64,000 nt of DNA from Lachnospiraceae bacterium (GTDB lineage Bacteria; Bacillota; Clostridia; Lachnospirales; Lachnospiraceae): positions 186,001 through 250,000 of the forward strand of contig JAFLTE010000001.1 of NCBI GenBank assembly GCA_022510565.1, given 5' to 3'. A program made the position numbers and the translations under genes. The notes beneath the pieces are model-generated. The model searched no databases and was not told the DNA's origin. It was given only the letters and a program-made list of their open reading frames with translations. Shown here piece by piece: positions 34,729 through 44,301 of this stretch (position 1 is the stretch's first letter; each line of letters opens with the position of its first letter).

Positions 34729-36279
34729 TTATTTTGTCATAAAGCTTTTCAGAAACGGCAGCTTTCCTGAAACCAGACTCCATAAATAATCAAATTCCGA
34801 TGTCTTTCTGAAAAGCAAAAGGAAAATCAAATTGTAGACTGCCGTGACAATTAGTGCCATCAAAACAAAGGTTAAAATATTCACCTGTGCAAGCACGGCG
34901 CTTTTAACGGGAATCAACAATACGGCAATCCCCAGCACCGCACAGAGATATTTCAAAGAATCTGTAAAATAATCCCGTACACTTCTGGAAAAACAATCTC
35001 TATAAATAATTACGGGACGGACTAAATTGGCTATAATACCGGAAACCACCGTGCCCACATAAACACCCGCAAGGCCAATCCATTTCACTCCGATTATAGA
35101 AATCACCAAGTTGACAATTCCCTGTATAAATGCCAGGTACTTGTCCTGTTCAAAAATGCCCGCCGCTGTCTTGAAATTAAACAGAACTACCCTGCTGCCC
35201 TTCAGGTAGAAATCTATCAGAATCAATGTCAGAATAACCGCTCCCAATTCCCAGCTCTTATCCAGATAAAGCCCCGTGATAAAAGGTGTTAAGAGCAGCC
35301 AGAATCCGACAGCCGCAAAGCCGTATATCCAACAGGCAAAAAATCTGTACACCTTAAACAGACGATACTGCTTATCCTGTGTCTCTGTAGCCACCAGATT
35401 TCCGAAGCTGGAAATCGCAGAATCAAAAATAATATTTACAAAAGTGGACGCATAGTTGATCATCACATTGTAGTTGTTGACAAGTCCCACAGACTCGACA
35501 TTTATCATGGAAGAGATGATAATGCTGTCTGTTGAAAGTCTCGCCGCATCGCCAATCTTATGGAACATCTGCGCCCTGCTCTTTTTCGTGATGGCTGCCG
35601 TTTCCTCTTTATCTAATTTCTGTACGTCTTTATCAAGCAGGTACGGATAGAGTCTGTTAAAATAGATGCTGACAAAAATTTTCTGTATCAATTCCACCGC
35701 CGCTTTGGTCAGCAGATATAGCAAAAAATTTTCTGTAATCCACAGGACTGCAATCTGCACGGAAGCAGTTACAATCTTGGTTACGGTCAATATGTTGGTC
35801 TGGATATAATTCTTCTGCTCCGCATTGGCGAGGCTGTATTTGTAAGCCACAAAATAGGTACTGACCGTATTGAACAAAAACACAAGATAGTAAACCGTAA
35901 GATTTACTATCGAAATATCCCCTCTTTTTTCCTCGTTTATGATATAGGGCAAAAAGGGTGTCAAGACAAGCCCGATTGCCGCAACGGCACATGCGATTGC
36001 ACGGTACGCTTTTTTATAAAACAGCATATACGCCTTAATCTTCTCGCGGTCTCCGGAGGCTACAGGCTTATACAGGCTGAAATTAAGTGCAGCGCCAATC
36101 CCTAACTCTGCCAGTGACAGAATGCCCAAAATATCCGTATAGAGGCCATCAATACCAAGCAGTGTCTCCCCGAGCACGCTGATAAAAACTTTTCTCTGGA
36201 TAAGTCCTACAACCAGAATCATGAAATTGCCGATAATACCGAAGAAAATATTTTTTTCGGTCTGCTTCACTCTGCCCAT
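34729..36279 (-). CDS. wzx: Wzx-like oligosaccharide flippase (MOP superfamily)
   Basis: 516 aa membrane protein with about 14 hydrophobic helices, typical of PST/Wzx transporters. KNIFFGIIGNFMILVVGLIQRKVFI at the N-terminus and the internal repeat of two bundles fit the MOP superfamily; the motif LGIDGLYTDILGILSLAELG is common in Firmicute Wzx proteins. It would flip undecaprenyl-PP-linked repeat units for a Wzy polymerase. It lies directly before (in transcription order) the GT11 and Wzy genes, downstream of a promoter candidate at 36321-36349. The ribosome site is weak. Confidence 0.88.
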   Translation of the reverse strand: MGRVKQTEKNIFFGIIGNFMILVVGLIQRKVFISVLGETLLGIDGLYTDILGILSLAELGIGAALNFSLYKPVASGDREKIKAYMLFYKKAYRAIACAVAAIGLVLTPFLPYIINEEKRGDISIVNLTVYYLVFLFNTVSTYFVAYKYSLANAEQKNYIQTNILTVTKIVTASVQIAVLWITENFLLYLLTKAAVELIQKIFVSIYFNRLYPYLLDKDVQKLDKEETAAITKKSRAQMFHKIGDAARLSTDSIIISSMINVESVGLVNNYNVMINYASTFVNIIFDSAISSFGNLVATETQDKQYRLFKVYRFFACWIYGFAAVGFWLLLTPFITGLYLDKSWELGAVILTLILIDFYLKGSRVVLFNFKTAAGIFEQDKYLAFIQGIVNLVISIIGVKWIGLAGVYVGTVVSGIIANLVRPVIIYRDCFSRSVRDYFTDSLKYLCAVLGIAVLLIPVKSAVLAQVNILTFVLMALIVTAVYNLIFLLLFRKTSEFDYLWSLVSGKLPFLKSFMTK

Positions 36280-36320
36280 ATCGTTATTGATTCTCTTTCT
36301 GTCATGTATCAGATGCCTTT

Positions 36321-36349
36321 AGAATAGCATTTCTACGGCAAAAATTCAA
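36321..36349 (-). promoter_or_regulatory. Internal sigma-A promoter before wzx
   Basis: On the minus strand: -35 TTGAAT (36344-36349), 17-base spacer, -10 TATTCT (36321-36326) with an extended TGC just before it. It sits in the 66-base gap between the stop at 36346 and the wzx ATG at 36279. The -35 and extended -10 architecture match the candidate at 44271-44299. Confidence 0.55.
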
Positions 36350-38454
36350 TGTTTTGCCCGGGAAGACCCATTCAAAGCACGAAGCGGTGACACGAATTCT
36401 TCCGTTACATCTGCGATTGCGTGATAAGTGCCGTCTGAGTCATATCCGACTAAGGAAACCGATACAGCATCCAAACTCCAAGTTTCATCCATCCACAACA
36501 CTTTCCCGCTGCAGCCCGACTCGTCCGATTTTAAACCGTAAGAATACAGTGCTCCGGTTGCAGCGTCCGTAACATTCAGATAATAATCCTGATATACGTT
36601 TTCGTCTGCCGCATCCTGCCGGAAGTTCACCTGTACCGCTGTAATCACGTAAGAATCGTCGGGAAATTCATCCACTACTTCAAAAACCACATCCCCATGT
36701 GCCGGAGTCGCACTTGCCTGTACAACTGCACCGATAGGCAGAGAATACCGCAAATATCTGGTACTGCCGTACCCATCCACGACACTGACAGATATACATT
36801 CATCATAATAGTCCCTCAGATAGTTAAGAAAAATACCGTTTGTTTCATAGTAACAGTATCTGACGTAAATGTTAGGTCTTGTCAACATATCGTTGATTAG
36901 ATTATCCGTTCCCGCTGCGGCAAGCGTTTCCTTCTCGCCTATAATAAAATGAGCAACCAGAGAGATAACATTGTCTATATATTCCGGTTCGTGGGCTGCC
37001 CACAGATTATAAGAGTTGTAAAAGCGAAGAGTGTCTTCTACATCGAGATAAAGCGTATCGGCATTCATATCAATGTAATCCAGCATACCAGCACGTTCTT
37101 CATCTGTCACGGCTGCTCTCGGAAGCGAGAACTCTTTTTCAAATCTGACACAGACACAGCCGACTACAAAGAAAATTGAAGCCAGAACAAGTAATCCTAT
37201 TCTCGCCTTCAGATTAAATTTATTGACTCCCGTACGGGTGGGCTGATATGACATCATGGCGATATAGGAAAGTGCGGACGCCAGAACACACCCGCTCGTC
37301 ACCCTCCATTCGATACGCCCGATTATAATGAAATACAGTCCGCAAAGTATAAAAGCAAAAATGCACCCAAACAGCGGAATGTAAAACTGTTTTCTACCGC
37401 GAAGCAGTGTCATGAATACCAACAACACCGCCAGACTGATCCACATAACGGTATGCCCCTTTAAAGAACCGGTAAAGTTACGTACCGTCATATGGCTGCT
37501 CTGCCTTAATGCAGCCATTTTATTTAAATCTTCGGAGGAAAAATAATTTTCATCCCCTGTCATAAAAGTGCAGACCATATTTATCCAAGACTGCCGAATC
37601 CCCAGCTCCTGATACATTTCTGCATGATGCTCATAGTCCGGATATCGATCCGCATAATCACATATTTCCTCCCGCAAGGCATTGGCCTTCACATATTCGC
37701 CCAAATCAGGGTTTATAATACCGTACAACTTGTGCAGCCCATAAGACATAAAAACGACCAGTATAACCATGCCCGCCAGCATAAGTAATTTTTTCTTGGT
37801 TTTCCACGAAGAACGCAGAGATTCGATTAGATTAGAGGGCGTGTACGGAAATACGAAGAAATAACCCAGACACATCACCGCAAAGGGCAGCATTAAAGCA
37901 AGCGCCTTCCATCGAATGGAGCCGGAGACAAACAACAGACAAACACCCAAACTTATTTTCACAATAGATGATTTACGTGTTGAAGACTTATCATCGACAC
38001 ACTCATAACAGCTGTCCAATATAAGCAGAACAGCAGACAAACCTGCTATAATGGTTGTCTGCGTGAAATTGATTTCATACCTTAACATCAACTCCCAGAA
38101 AAACAAAACGAACAGTCCGTCCGTCAATAACAAAGCAGTCCATTCCTGCAGGGCAGCCCTCTTATTCAAAAACCACAAAAACACATACAGTCCGCCAAAC
38201 ATGACCGCAATGGAAAAGAGCGCCCACCAATTCGCCGTATATATGGCATTAAAAAGGCGTAAGATACCTGCCAGCGCAGGTGATATAAAGAAAAATCCCG
38301 AGACAATTTTGGAAGAGCCCAGATACTCTGCTATGTTGATGTCGCCCGCTGCCGAGAGCGAAGGTTCCGTAACAAGAAAAACAGACAGCGCAAAAAAGGT
38401 GAGGGCAAATGCAATGACATATGAGAAATTCAATTTGCTAACCAGCCGCTTCAT
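36346..38454 (-). CDS. Large multi-spanning membrane protein of unknown function
   Basis: 702 aa from ATG 38454, which has AGGAGG six bases upstream. It has about ten to twelve hydrophobic helices (residues about 10-460), an external loop containing YADRYPDYEHHAEMYQELG and later DENYFSSEDLNKM, and a C-terminal region of about 240 residues predicted outside the membrane. I do not recognise a named family; architecture resembles GT-C-like proteins seen in clostridial glycan clusters. The 5' end overlaps the pyruvyltransferase gene by 17 bases. Function unknown. Confidence 0.6.
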   Translation of the reverse strand: MKRLVSKLNFSYVIAFALTFFALSVFLVTEPSLSAAGDINIAEYLGSSKIVSGFFFISPALAGILRLFNAIYTANWWALFSIAVMFGGLYVFLWFLNKRAALQEWTALLLTDGLFVLFFWELMLRYEINFTQTTIIAGLSAVLLILDSCYECVDDKSSTRKSSIVKISLGVCLLFVSGSIRWKALALMLPFAVMCLGYFFVFPYTPSNLIESLRSSWKTKKKLLMLAGMVILVVFMSYGLHKLYGIINPDLGEYVKANALREEICDYADRYPDYEHHAEMYQELGIRQSWINMVCTFMTGDENYFSSEDLNKMAALRQSSHMTVRNFTGSLKGHTVMWISLAVLLVFMTLLRGRKQFYIPLFGCIFAFILCGLYFIIIGRIEWRVTSGCVLASALSYIAMMSYQPTRTGVNKFNLKARIGLLVLASIFFVVGCVCVRFEKEFSLPRAAVTDEERAGMLDYIDMNADTLYLDVEDTLRFYNSYNLWAAHEPEYIDNVISLVAHFIIGEKETLAAAGTDNLINDMLTRPNIYVRYCYYETNGIFLNYLRDYYDECISVSVVDGYGSTRYLRYSLPIGAVVQASATPAHGDVVFEVVDEFPDDSYVITAVQVNFRQDAADENVYQDYYLNVTDAATGALYSYGLKSDESGCSGKVLWMDETWSLDAVSVSLVGYDSDGTYHAIADVTEEFVSPLRALNGSSRAKH

Positions 38455-39646
38455 CGTGTCCCTCCTGTACATGTATTTCTTCCCACAACTTGCGCACCTC
38501 CTGCCCGGCTTCTTTCGCACGAGCGCAGTATTCCGGCATAATTGTCTCAAGCCGATTCCTGATCTTCTGCTCCCGGTTCATGATCCAGTCGTACGCTCGA
38601 ATCAGTTCCTCCGGATTCTCCAATGACTGTACAGGCAGAACATAATGCTTTTCAGTGCCGAACAGATCTTTAGCAATACCTCTCGCCTTAACGGAATAAC
38701 CCACTACCAGTGTCGGCACACAACTCGAATAGGCGGCAATCGTCGCATGCGTTCTGGCACCGATGAACGCCCTGCACTGAGAGATGATATACTTCAATTT
38801 CCGGCATGACATATCCGGGAAAAGAAGCACCCGCTCGTTGGCTTCGTACCCGCGGTAGAGTTCTTTAAGGGGCAGTCTGTCATCATTATAACGCCACATG
38901 ACATGCGGAATTAATGCCACGCAATTGTCAGTGTCCTGCAGAATATGCTCTATTAAATTGTGGTAGTTTTCCATTGTAATTCCGCCTTTTTCCTCGTGGC
39001 GGACTATCATGGGACTGATATTGATTCCGATTGTTTTGCCGGGCACAAAATGGCTCGGCAGCTCCGTCTCCTCCGGTTCCAATGCAAAGGCAGGGTCCGG
39101 AAAGAGTTTAACATTCTCTGTGATGCCGGCTTTATGCAATGCCTGTTCGGTAATGGACTCGCGAGGTGTGATGAGCGCATAGCGTTTCATATCATCAACC
39201 ACTGCCGGGTCTTCCAACAATTGCGGCTCTATGGAGCATCCCCATAAGACAGTCTTAGCCCCTGCTCTGACGAATGTGCTGTTTGCGACGATGGCCTCTT
39301 TTTTAGAAATTTCGTAACAGTACATATCGCCGCCCGTAGAGATATACAGAGGAGCCCGGTTTTTACCCAGAACTTCGCGGAATCGATATCGCATAAAGGA
39401 CTCCGGATCGCGGAACACGGCACGCCACACATAGTACCATACATGCGCAAAAAAGTGCTCCGCAATTTTTCTCTCCTGCAGAATATCACACAGAGGCTCT
39501 AAAGAATAATATCTATCCTCCGTCTCGCTGTTAGTCACGAGAAGCTTGGGAAGGTCCTCCAACATATGGCAGGTACTGTTTATAATTGCCTCGCAGCCAT
39601 GATTGCCGCTGCCGCCGTGCAAATACATCACAATTTGATCATTCAT
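38438..39646 (-). CDS. Polysaccharide pyruvyl transferase family protein
   Basis: 402 aa protein of the CsaB/WcaK/EpsI family, which transfers pyruvate from phosphoenolpyruvate to make a ketal on a sugar. Signatures: YLHGGSGNHGCEAI at the N-terminus, PDPAFAL, and the C-terminal ARTHATIAAYSSCVPTLVVG with YSVKARGIAKDL. It would add a negative charge to the repeat unit. The start lies four bases after the GT2 stop at 39651. A member of this fold acting as a glycosyltransferase is possible. Confidence 0.85.
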   Translation of the reverse strand: MNDQIVMYLHGGSGNHGCEAIINSTCHMLEDLPKLLVTNSETEDRYYSLEPLCDILQERKIAEHFFAHVWYYVWRAVFRDPESFMRYRFREVLGKNRAPLYISTGGDMYCYEISKKEAIVANSTFVRAGAKTVLWGCSIEPQLLEDPAVVDDMKRYALITPRESITEQALHKAGITENVKLFPDPAFALEPEETELPSHFVPGKTIGINISPMIVRHEEKGGITMENYHNLIEHILQDTDNCVALIPHVMWRYNDDRLPLKELYRGYEANERVLLFPDMSCRKLKYIISQCRAFIGARTHATIAAYSSCVPTLVVGYSVKARGIAKDLFGTEKHYVLPVQSLENPEELIRAYDWIMNREQKIRNRLETIMPEYCARAKEAGQEVRKLWEEIHVQEGHDEAAG

Positions 39647-39650
39647 TGTG

Positions 39651-40691
39651 TCAGTCTTGTCCTTTCTTTCCGGAATTATCGTGCCATCTCACAATCATCC
39701 GTAAAATGCATAAAAGTGGCTTATTGGGATATCTCATACCGAGGTACAAAAGCGCATTTGCCTTATTTCTGACAGAAAGCTTCGTATTTACGATTTTGCC
39801 CCGCACTTCCGGTTTTGTAAAGATGTTCTGTATCTTCTGTAAATAATCTTTCGCAGGATTTCTCAGCTCGTTTTTCATAACGTACAGCATCATATAACAG
39901 TATTCCCTGTTAAGCTTCATCTCACCGTCGGGAACTTTCCTGTCACGGACAATCCGCAGAATCGCTTCATACCATCTTATAACGCTCACAGCATTATTCG
40001 GATCATACCCGTGCACAATGGAATCCTCCACGTAACGGTAATGATAGAATAATGCCTCCTCCATAATAACGACTCTCTCAGCGGCGAGAAGCGCCGGATA
40101 AATCAGGTTGAAATCGTCTCCCATACGAAGTCTTGTATCATAGTACTGTTCATTACCCGCAAACACCGATTTCTCACACAGCTTCATACATCGGGACATA
40201 GGAATAATCCTGTTCTCCTGCCCCATCAGCTTGTCCTTGATTTCTTCATTGAGTTTTTCACCTTCATAGACGCCGGGAGGTAACGGCTGAATAACCGGAA
40301 CTGTCTCTTTGCGTTTCTCCAATACGTGATTGCAGCAGACAATCTCACCTTTTATGCCAACAAGGCATTCCGACATACGCTCCAGCATATCTTTACTGAC
40401 ATAGTCGTCACTGTCAATAAAGGTATAGTAGTCGCCCACAGCCTCCCGCATTCCGCTCACAACCGCCGCCGTGGGGCCGCCGTTCTTCTGATGAATTACT
40501 TTCACACGCTCATCCGCATCCGCATACTTGTCGCAGATTGCGCCGCTTCCGTCCGTAGACTCATCATCCACAAGCAAAAGCTCCAAATTCCCATAGGTCT
40601 GAGAAAGGATGCTCTCTATACATTCGTCGAGATAATCTTTCTTGTTATAAACCGGTACGATTACACTGATTTTATATTTGGCATTCGGCAT
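39651..40691 (-). CDS. GT2-family glycosyltransferase
   Basis: 346 aa GT-A enzyme with a classic start (YKISVIVPVYNKKDYLDECI), LLVDDESTDGSG, HQKNGGPTAAV and the DxD-type FIDSDDYVS. A C-terminal region of about 120 residues with aromatic and basic residues fits capsule GT2 enzymes of Firmicutes. The gene at 40746-41744 is a tandem relative. Specificity unknown. Confidence 0.9.
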   Translation of the reverse strand: MPNAKYKISVIVPVYNKKDYLDECIESILSQTYGNLELLLVDDESTDGSGAICDKYADADERVKVIHQKNGGPTAAVVSGMREAVGDYYTFIDSDDYVSKDMLERMSECLVGIKGEIVCCNHVLEKRKETVPVIQPLPPGVYEGEKLNEEIKDKLMGQENRIIPMSRCMKLCEKSVFAGNEQYYDTRLRMGDDFNLIYPALLAAERVVIMEEALFYHYRYVEDSIVHGYDPNNAVSVIRWYEAILRIVRDRKVPDGEMKLNREYCYMMLYVMKNELRNPAKDYLQKIQNIFTKPEVRGKIVNTKLSVRNKANALLYLGMRYPNKPLLCILRMIVRWHDNSGKKGQD

Positions 40692-40745
40692 ATATTATAT
40701 GACTCTCCTCCCGAATCCGTATCGGACTCTACTCTCGGCAGTCAC

Positions 40746-41744
40746 TCAAAGTACACTTTTGAGCAAATGGTATAGATTTAAATACAGGCCGGGACATAGC
40801 AGGAACATCCTGACTTTCATGCGATAACCCGCCGACAATCTGCCGACAGCCCCAGATACCTGCATTGTCTCTTTCAATTTCTCATGGCAGACTTGCACAT
40901 ATTCTTTATGCACCCGCCTCTGCCCTTCAGGGAGCAGGGCAAGTTTTCCCGCGGTAAGCATAATCCCCATCATGGTAAGCGCCGTCACCTGTGCATCCAG
41001 GCTTGCATCCATGCGCAGAATCTCTTCTCTGGCAAGCTGCCAGCAGGTAATCTGATCCATATAGCGCGGTGTAAATTCCCGATTCATGGCACCCGAAGGA
41101 TTTCTGTAATATCCGTAGCCTGCATAGTCCGTCTCGGCAATTTTATTCACACAGGGGAGCATCCTAACAAGAAAAAGCATATCTTCACCAATCGTGAGTC
41201 CTTCCGGAAAATTCGCTCTGTCTAATATCTCTCTCCGATAAAGCTTGCTCCAACAGCGACTGTTACCGCACAGAAGGGCTTCTTGTAAATACCTGTCCGC
41301 ATTGTACGTTACGGTCTGCCCGACTGTCCTTTCTGTGGATGCACCTCTGTTCCACTCCTCCTCATTGCTCCATATGAAAAAACTGCATCCTGCCACATCA
41401 CTGTCTGTGTCGAGTATACATTGATATAATTTTTCCAACATGTCGACGCGTATCCTGTCATCCGCATCCACGAAGGTAATGAAGCTTCCCTGCGCTGCCT
41501 CGATGCCTCTGTTTCTCGCTGCGGAAACCCCCTCATCGCCCAATGTCAGAACATGTACATTGTCATAATCTGTCCGAATTTTTTCACATACTGTACCGGT
41601 TGCATCCGTGGAGCCGTCATTGACAATGATCACCTCAAGATTTCCGTACGTTTGGTTTTCAATAGCTTGGATACAGTTTTCCAAATAATCCTGCCCGTTG
41701 TAGACAGGAACAATCACACTGATTAACGGTTCATCACTTCTCAT
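40746..41744 (-). CDS. GT2-family glycosyltransferase
   Basis: 332 aa. LISVIVPVYNGQDYLENCI, IIVNDGSTDATG, SAARNRGIEAAQG and FVDADDRIR give a complete GT2 A-domain. ATG 41744 follows GGGAG by seven bases and overlaps the upstream GT4 end by 11 bases; the frame is open to 41783. Same family as its neighbour at 39651-40691, with the best resemblance in the first 110 residues, so they probably arose by duplication and diverged. Confidence 0.9.
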   Translation of the reverse strand: MRSDEPLISVIVPVYNGQDYLENCIQAIENQTYGNLEVIIVNDGSTDATGTVCEKIRTDYDNVHVLTLGDEGVSAARNRGIEAAQGSFITFVDADDRIRVDMLEKLYQCILDTDSDVAGCSFFIWSNEEEWNRGASTERTVGQTVTYNADRYLQEALLCGNSRCWSKLYRREILDRANFPEGLTIGEDMLFLVRMLPCVNKIAETDYAGYGYYRNPSGAMNREFTPRYMDQITCWQLAREEILRMDASLDAQVTALTMMGIMLTAGKLALLPEGQRRVHKEYVQVCHEKLKETMQVSGAVGRLSAGYRMKVRMFLLCPGLYLNLYHLLKSVL

Positions 41745-42813
41745 AATGCGGCTCCCTACAGCTAATCGTCTCATATATGGCAAGAAGCTGCTTCATATTG
41801 TTGTCGATTGAGAATTCCGCCTCTGCTTTTCTTCGGGCATTCTCTCCGAGTGTACGGCACAGTTCGGGATCTGCAAGCAATTTCAACAGCCCTGCCTCAA
41901 GCGTCTTGGTATCCCCTGGCACAACGAAAATTCCCGTCTCACCTTCTATAATCATATCGGGAATTCCGCCCGTCTTCGACGCTGCAATACCGCAGGCGTT
42001 GGCCATTGCCTCCAGAATGGATACGGACTGTCCCTCAAAATAAGACGGCATCACAAAAATATCGCACTCTCTTAAATACCGCTGTTTTTCCGCTCCGCTA
42101 ATCCATCCCAGATCCGTCACATATTCCTTAAGCGCCTCTGCCTGTTCTTGCAATTCCTTATCTTCCCATATACCTGCAAGATACAGCCGGACATCCGGAT
42201 ACTGTTCCCGAAGCTTCGGCATAACCGTCAGCAATTCTCCGATGCCTTTTGTCTTACACAGTCTTCCCAAATATAAAATTTTATGCCTGCCGTACTGTTT
42301 CTCTTCGCGCTTAGGAATACGAATTGCATCCGGCAGAACCGTAATTCTGTCACGCTCAATAATCGTTCCGAAAAAGTCCTTCCATGCCGTACCCAATACC
42401 AGAAACGCATCGCCCATGGAGAGTACTGTTTTCACCCGTTCTCTGCCCTTGTGGCTTAATTCCTTCTCATAAAACTCCGGAAAATTACCGCCGTGCTGGT
42501 GGATTACCACTTTCTTATGACATGCCTTCGCCGTTCTGATAAAAACAGATTTCCGATAATAGCTGGAATCCGATGCCATATTCACATGGACGATATCATA
42601 TTTTGACAGCTTGACGAGAAAATGCAGATATGCCTTCACCGCCTGCAGCAGCTTCGCAAGTTTCGTGCCCTCCACCATCGTGCCGATATAGCACAACTCA
42701 ATCATCCGATCCAGCCCTGCATCGAAATAATTGTTTACCACACCGGATATTCCGCCGTGCACACTTCTGTCAGGGCCCACCATCAACACTCTCATTCTGT
42801 CTTCCTTCATCAT
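41734..42813 (-). CDS. GT4-family glycosyltransferase
   Basis: 359 aa GT-B enzyme. RVLMVGPDRSVHGGISGVVNNYF is typical of GT4 enzymes adjoining a priming transferase. HVNMASDSSYYRKS and HQHGGNFPEFYE precede the C-domain signatures ILYLGRLCKTKGIGELL, LYLAGIWED and PSYFEGQSVSILEAMANACG. The ATG overlaps the stop of the phosphoglycosyltransferase gene (ATGA at 42810-42813) and has GGAAGGG upstream. The tight coupling suggests it adds the second sugar onto the primer (inference). Confidence 0.9.
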   Translation of the reverse strand: MMKEDRMRVLMVGPDRSVHGGISGVVNNYFDAGLDRMIELCYIGTMVEGTKLAKLLQAVKAYLHFLVKLSKYDIVHVNMASDSSYYRKSVFIRTAKACHKKVVIHQHGGNFPEFYEKELSHKGRERVKTVLSMGDAFLVLGTAWKDFFGTIIERDRITVLPDAIRIPKREEKQYGRHKILYLGRLCKTKGIGELLTVMPKLREQYPDVRLYLAGIWEDKELQEQAEALKEYVTDLGWISGAEKQRYLRECDIFVMPSYFEGQSVSILEAMANACGIAASKTGGIPDMIIEGETGIFVVPGDTKTLEAGLLKLLADPELCRTLGENARRKAEAEFSIDNNMKQLLAIYETISCREPHYEK

Positions 42814-44222
42814 TTCGAGCCCTTCCCCGTCAACACAACCCATATCGTCCGAAACAGTATTTTAATATCAAGTCCCAGCGTCCAGTTATCGATATATTCC
42901 AAATCCAGTTTCACTACTTCATCGAAGTCCACAATCTCACTGCGCCCGCTGATCTGCCACAAACCGGTCAGTCCCGGTGTCATACTAATCCGCCTTCTGT
43001 AATGGGAATTGTACTGTTCAAACTCGTCCTCCGTAGGAGGTCTTGTCCCAACCAAACTCATATCACCCTTTACAATATTAAAAAACTGGGGCAGTTCGTC
43101 AATGCTGGTCTTGCGCAGGAAGCGTCCCACCTTCGTAACTCGCGGGTCGTTATCCATCTTAAACATTAATCCCTGCATCTCGTTCTGCGATTCCAGTTCT
43201 TTCTTACGCTCTTCCGCATCAACATACATGGAGCGGAACTTATATATCTTAAAACGTCTGCCGTTCTTACCGATTCTTGTCTGTGCAAAAAAGATAGGTC
43301 CAGGCGAATCAATGCGAATCGCAAGTGCCACGAAAGGTGTCATGATCACCGTCAGAATACAGCCCACCAGACCGCCGACAATATCAAGTAAACGCTTGAG
43401 TGACATTCTTCTGTAATCAAAATAATTCACGGAGTAAGTCACTACGGTATAACCCGCAAAATTACCTACTCTGACTTCCTTCTGCGGACGCTCGATAATA
43501 TCAATATTGTAATGGCACGCGATACCCATGGATTCCAGATCATAGATGATATGCCGAACATAGTCCTTATCCTCTTCCGGCAAATTGATAAACACTTCAT
43601 CAAGTGGAATTTGCCTCGCCATATCCAGCACATTATCCCCATCGGCGTTGACTTTGATTCCGTCAACAATCACACCCTTGCGATTGGCATCTACACAGGC
43701 AAGCGCCACAATTTCATAATTGATATCCATGGCCTCTTTCAGTCTGGACACGGTCGTATTCAGAACGGAATCTTTCGTGACGATCATCACCTTGACGATA
43801 TTGGACTTGGACGTAAAATAAATGCGCAGGGCTTTTTTCATGCCGATTCTTACACCCCAGACAATCAGCACATCCAAAATCACAAAGTATCCCATCGCAA
43901 GACGTGAAAAATCAAAGCCTCGCTGCAGCACGAACAGAAGCGCCATACCCGACAGCGCCATAAAAAGATTAAATTTAACCACAGCTTTAAATTCGACGAG
44001 GATTCCCCGTTTTAAGAATTCTCTGTTCCAGTCCAGCAGAAAACTGTAGACCGTACAGAACAGCAGAAAGCAGATGCACACCATAAAATGAAGTTCCGGC
44101 TCATCTACCCATCTGAATCTTTTGAAACGTATTAAAATTGCAATGCTGTAAGCAATGATGATACTGACTAAGTCCGTGAAGAGCAGCCAGTATCCCTCAA
44201 CTATTTTTGTTTTACGGTTCAT
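42810..44222 (-). CDS. Undecaprenyl-phosphate phosphoglycosyltransferase (WbaP/CpsE-like priming enzyme)
   Basis: 470 aa polyprenol-phosphate hexose-1-phosphate transferase, starting repeat-unit assembly on undecaprenyl phosphate. It has four N-terminal helices, a Rossmann-like middle domain and the C-terminal bacterial sugar transferase domain: KIYKFRSMYVDAE, TSIDELPQFFNIVKGD, SLVGTRPP and MTPGLTGLWQISGR. ATG 44222 gives the normal family length; the frame is open to 44357 but that would run into the GDPD gene. A promoter candidate at 44271-44299 would let it begin a transcript. The sugar is probably a hexose-1-phosphate (Glc or Gal), not certain. Confidence 0.93.
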   Translation of the reverse strand: MNRKTKIVEGYWLLFTDLVSIIIAYSIAILIRFKRFRWVDEPELHFMVCICFLLFCTVYSFLLDWNREFLKRGILVEFKAVVKFNLFMALSGMALLFVLQRGFDFSRLAMGYFVILDVLIVWGVRIGMKKALRIYFTSKSNIVKVMIVTKDSVLNTTVSRLKEAMDINYEIVALACVDANRKGVIVDGIKVNADGDNVLDMARQIPLDEVFINLPEEDKDYVRHIIYDLESMGIACHYNIDIIERPQKEVRVGNFAGYTVVTYSVNYFDYRRMSLKRLLDIVGGLVGCILTVIMTPFVALAIRIDSPGPIFFAQTRIGKNGRRFKIYKFRSMYVDAEERKKELESQNEMQGLMFKMDNDPRVTKVGRFLRKTSIDELPQFFNIVKGDMSLVGTRPPTEDEFEQYNSHYRRRISMTPGLTGLWQISGRSEIVDFDEVVKLDLEYIDNWTLGLDIKILFRTIWVVLTGKGSK

Positions 44223-44270
44223 TGACCCCCAGACACTCCTGTCCGTTTTGCTAAAATAATATATCAATTT

Positions 44271-44299
44271 AGCATACCATTTTTTGGAGGAAAATTCAA
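44271..44299 (-). promoter_or_regulatory. Sigma-A promoter before the priming transferase
   Basis: On the minus strand: -35 TTGAAT (44294-44299), 17-base spacer, -10 TATGCT (44271-44276) preceded by extended TGG. It lies about 50 bases upstream of ATG 44222, in the gap after the GDPD stop at 44302. Confidence 0.55.
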
Positions 44300-44301
44300 T
44301 C

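Noticed and set aside
43512-43907. 131-codon plus-strand frame antisense to the priming transferase
   Set aside because: Composition (His/Ile/Asp rich) mirrors the reverse complement of the real gene; no domain or start signal.
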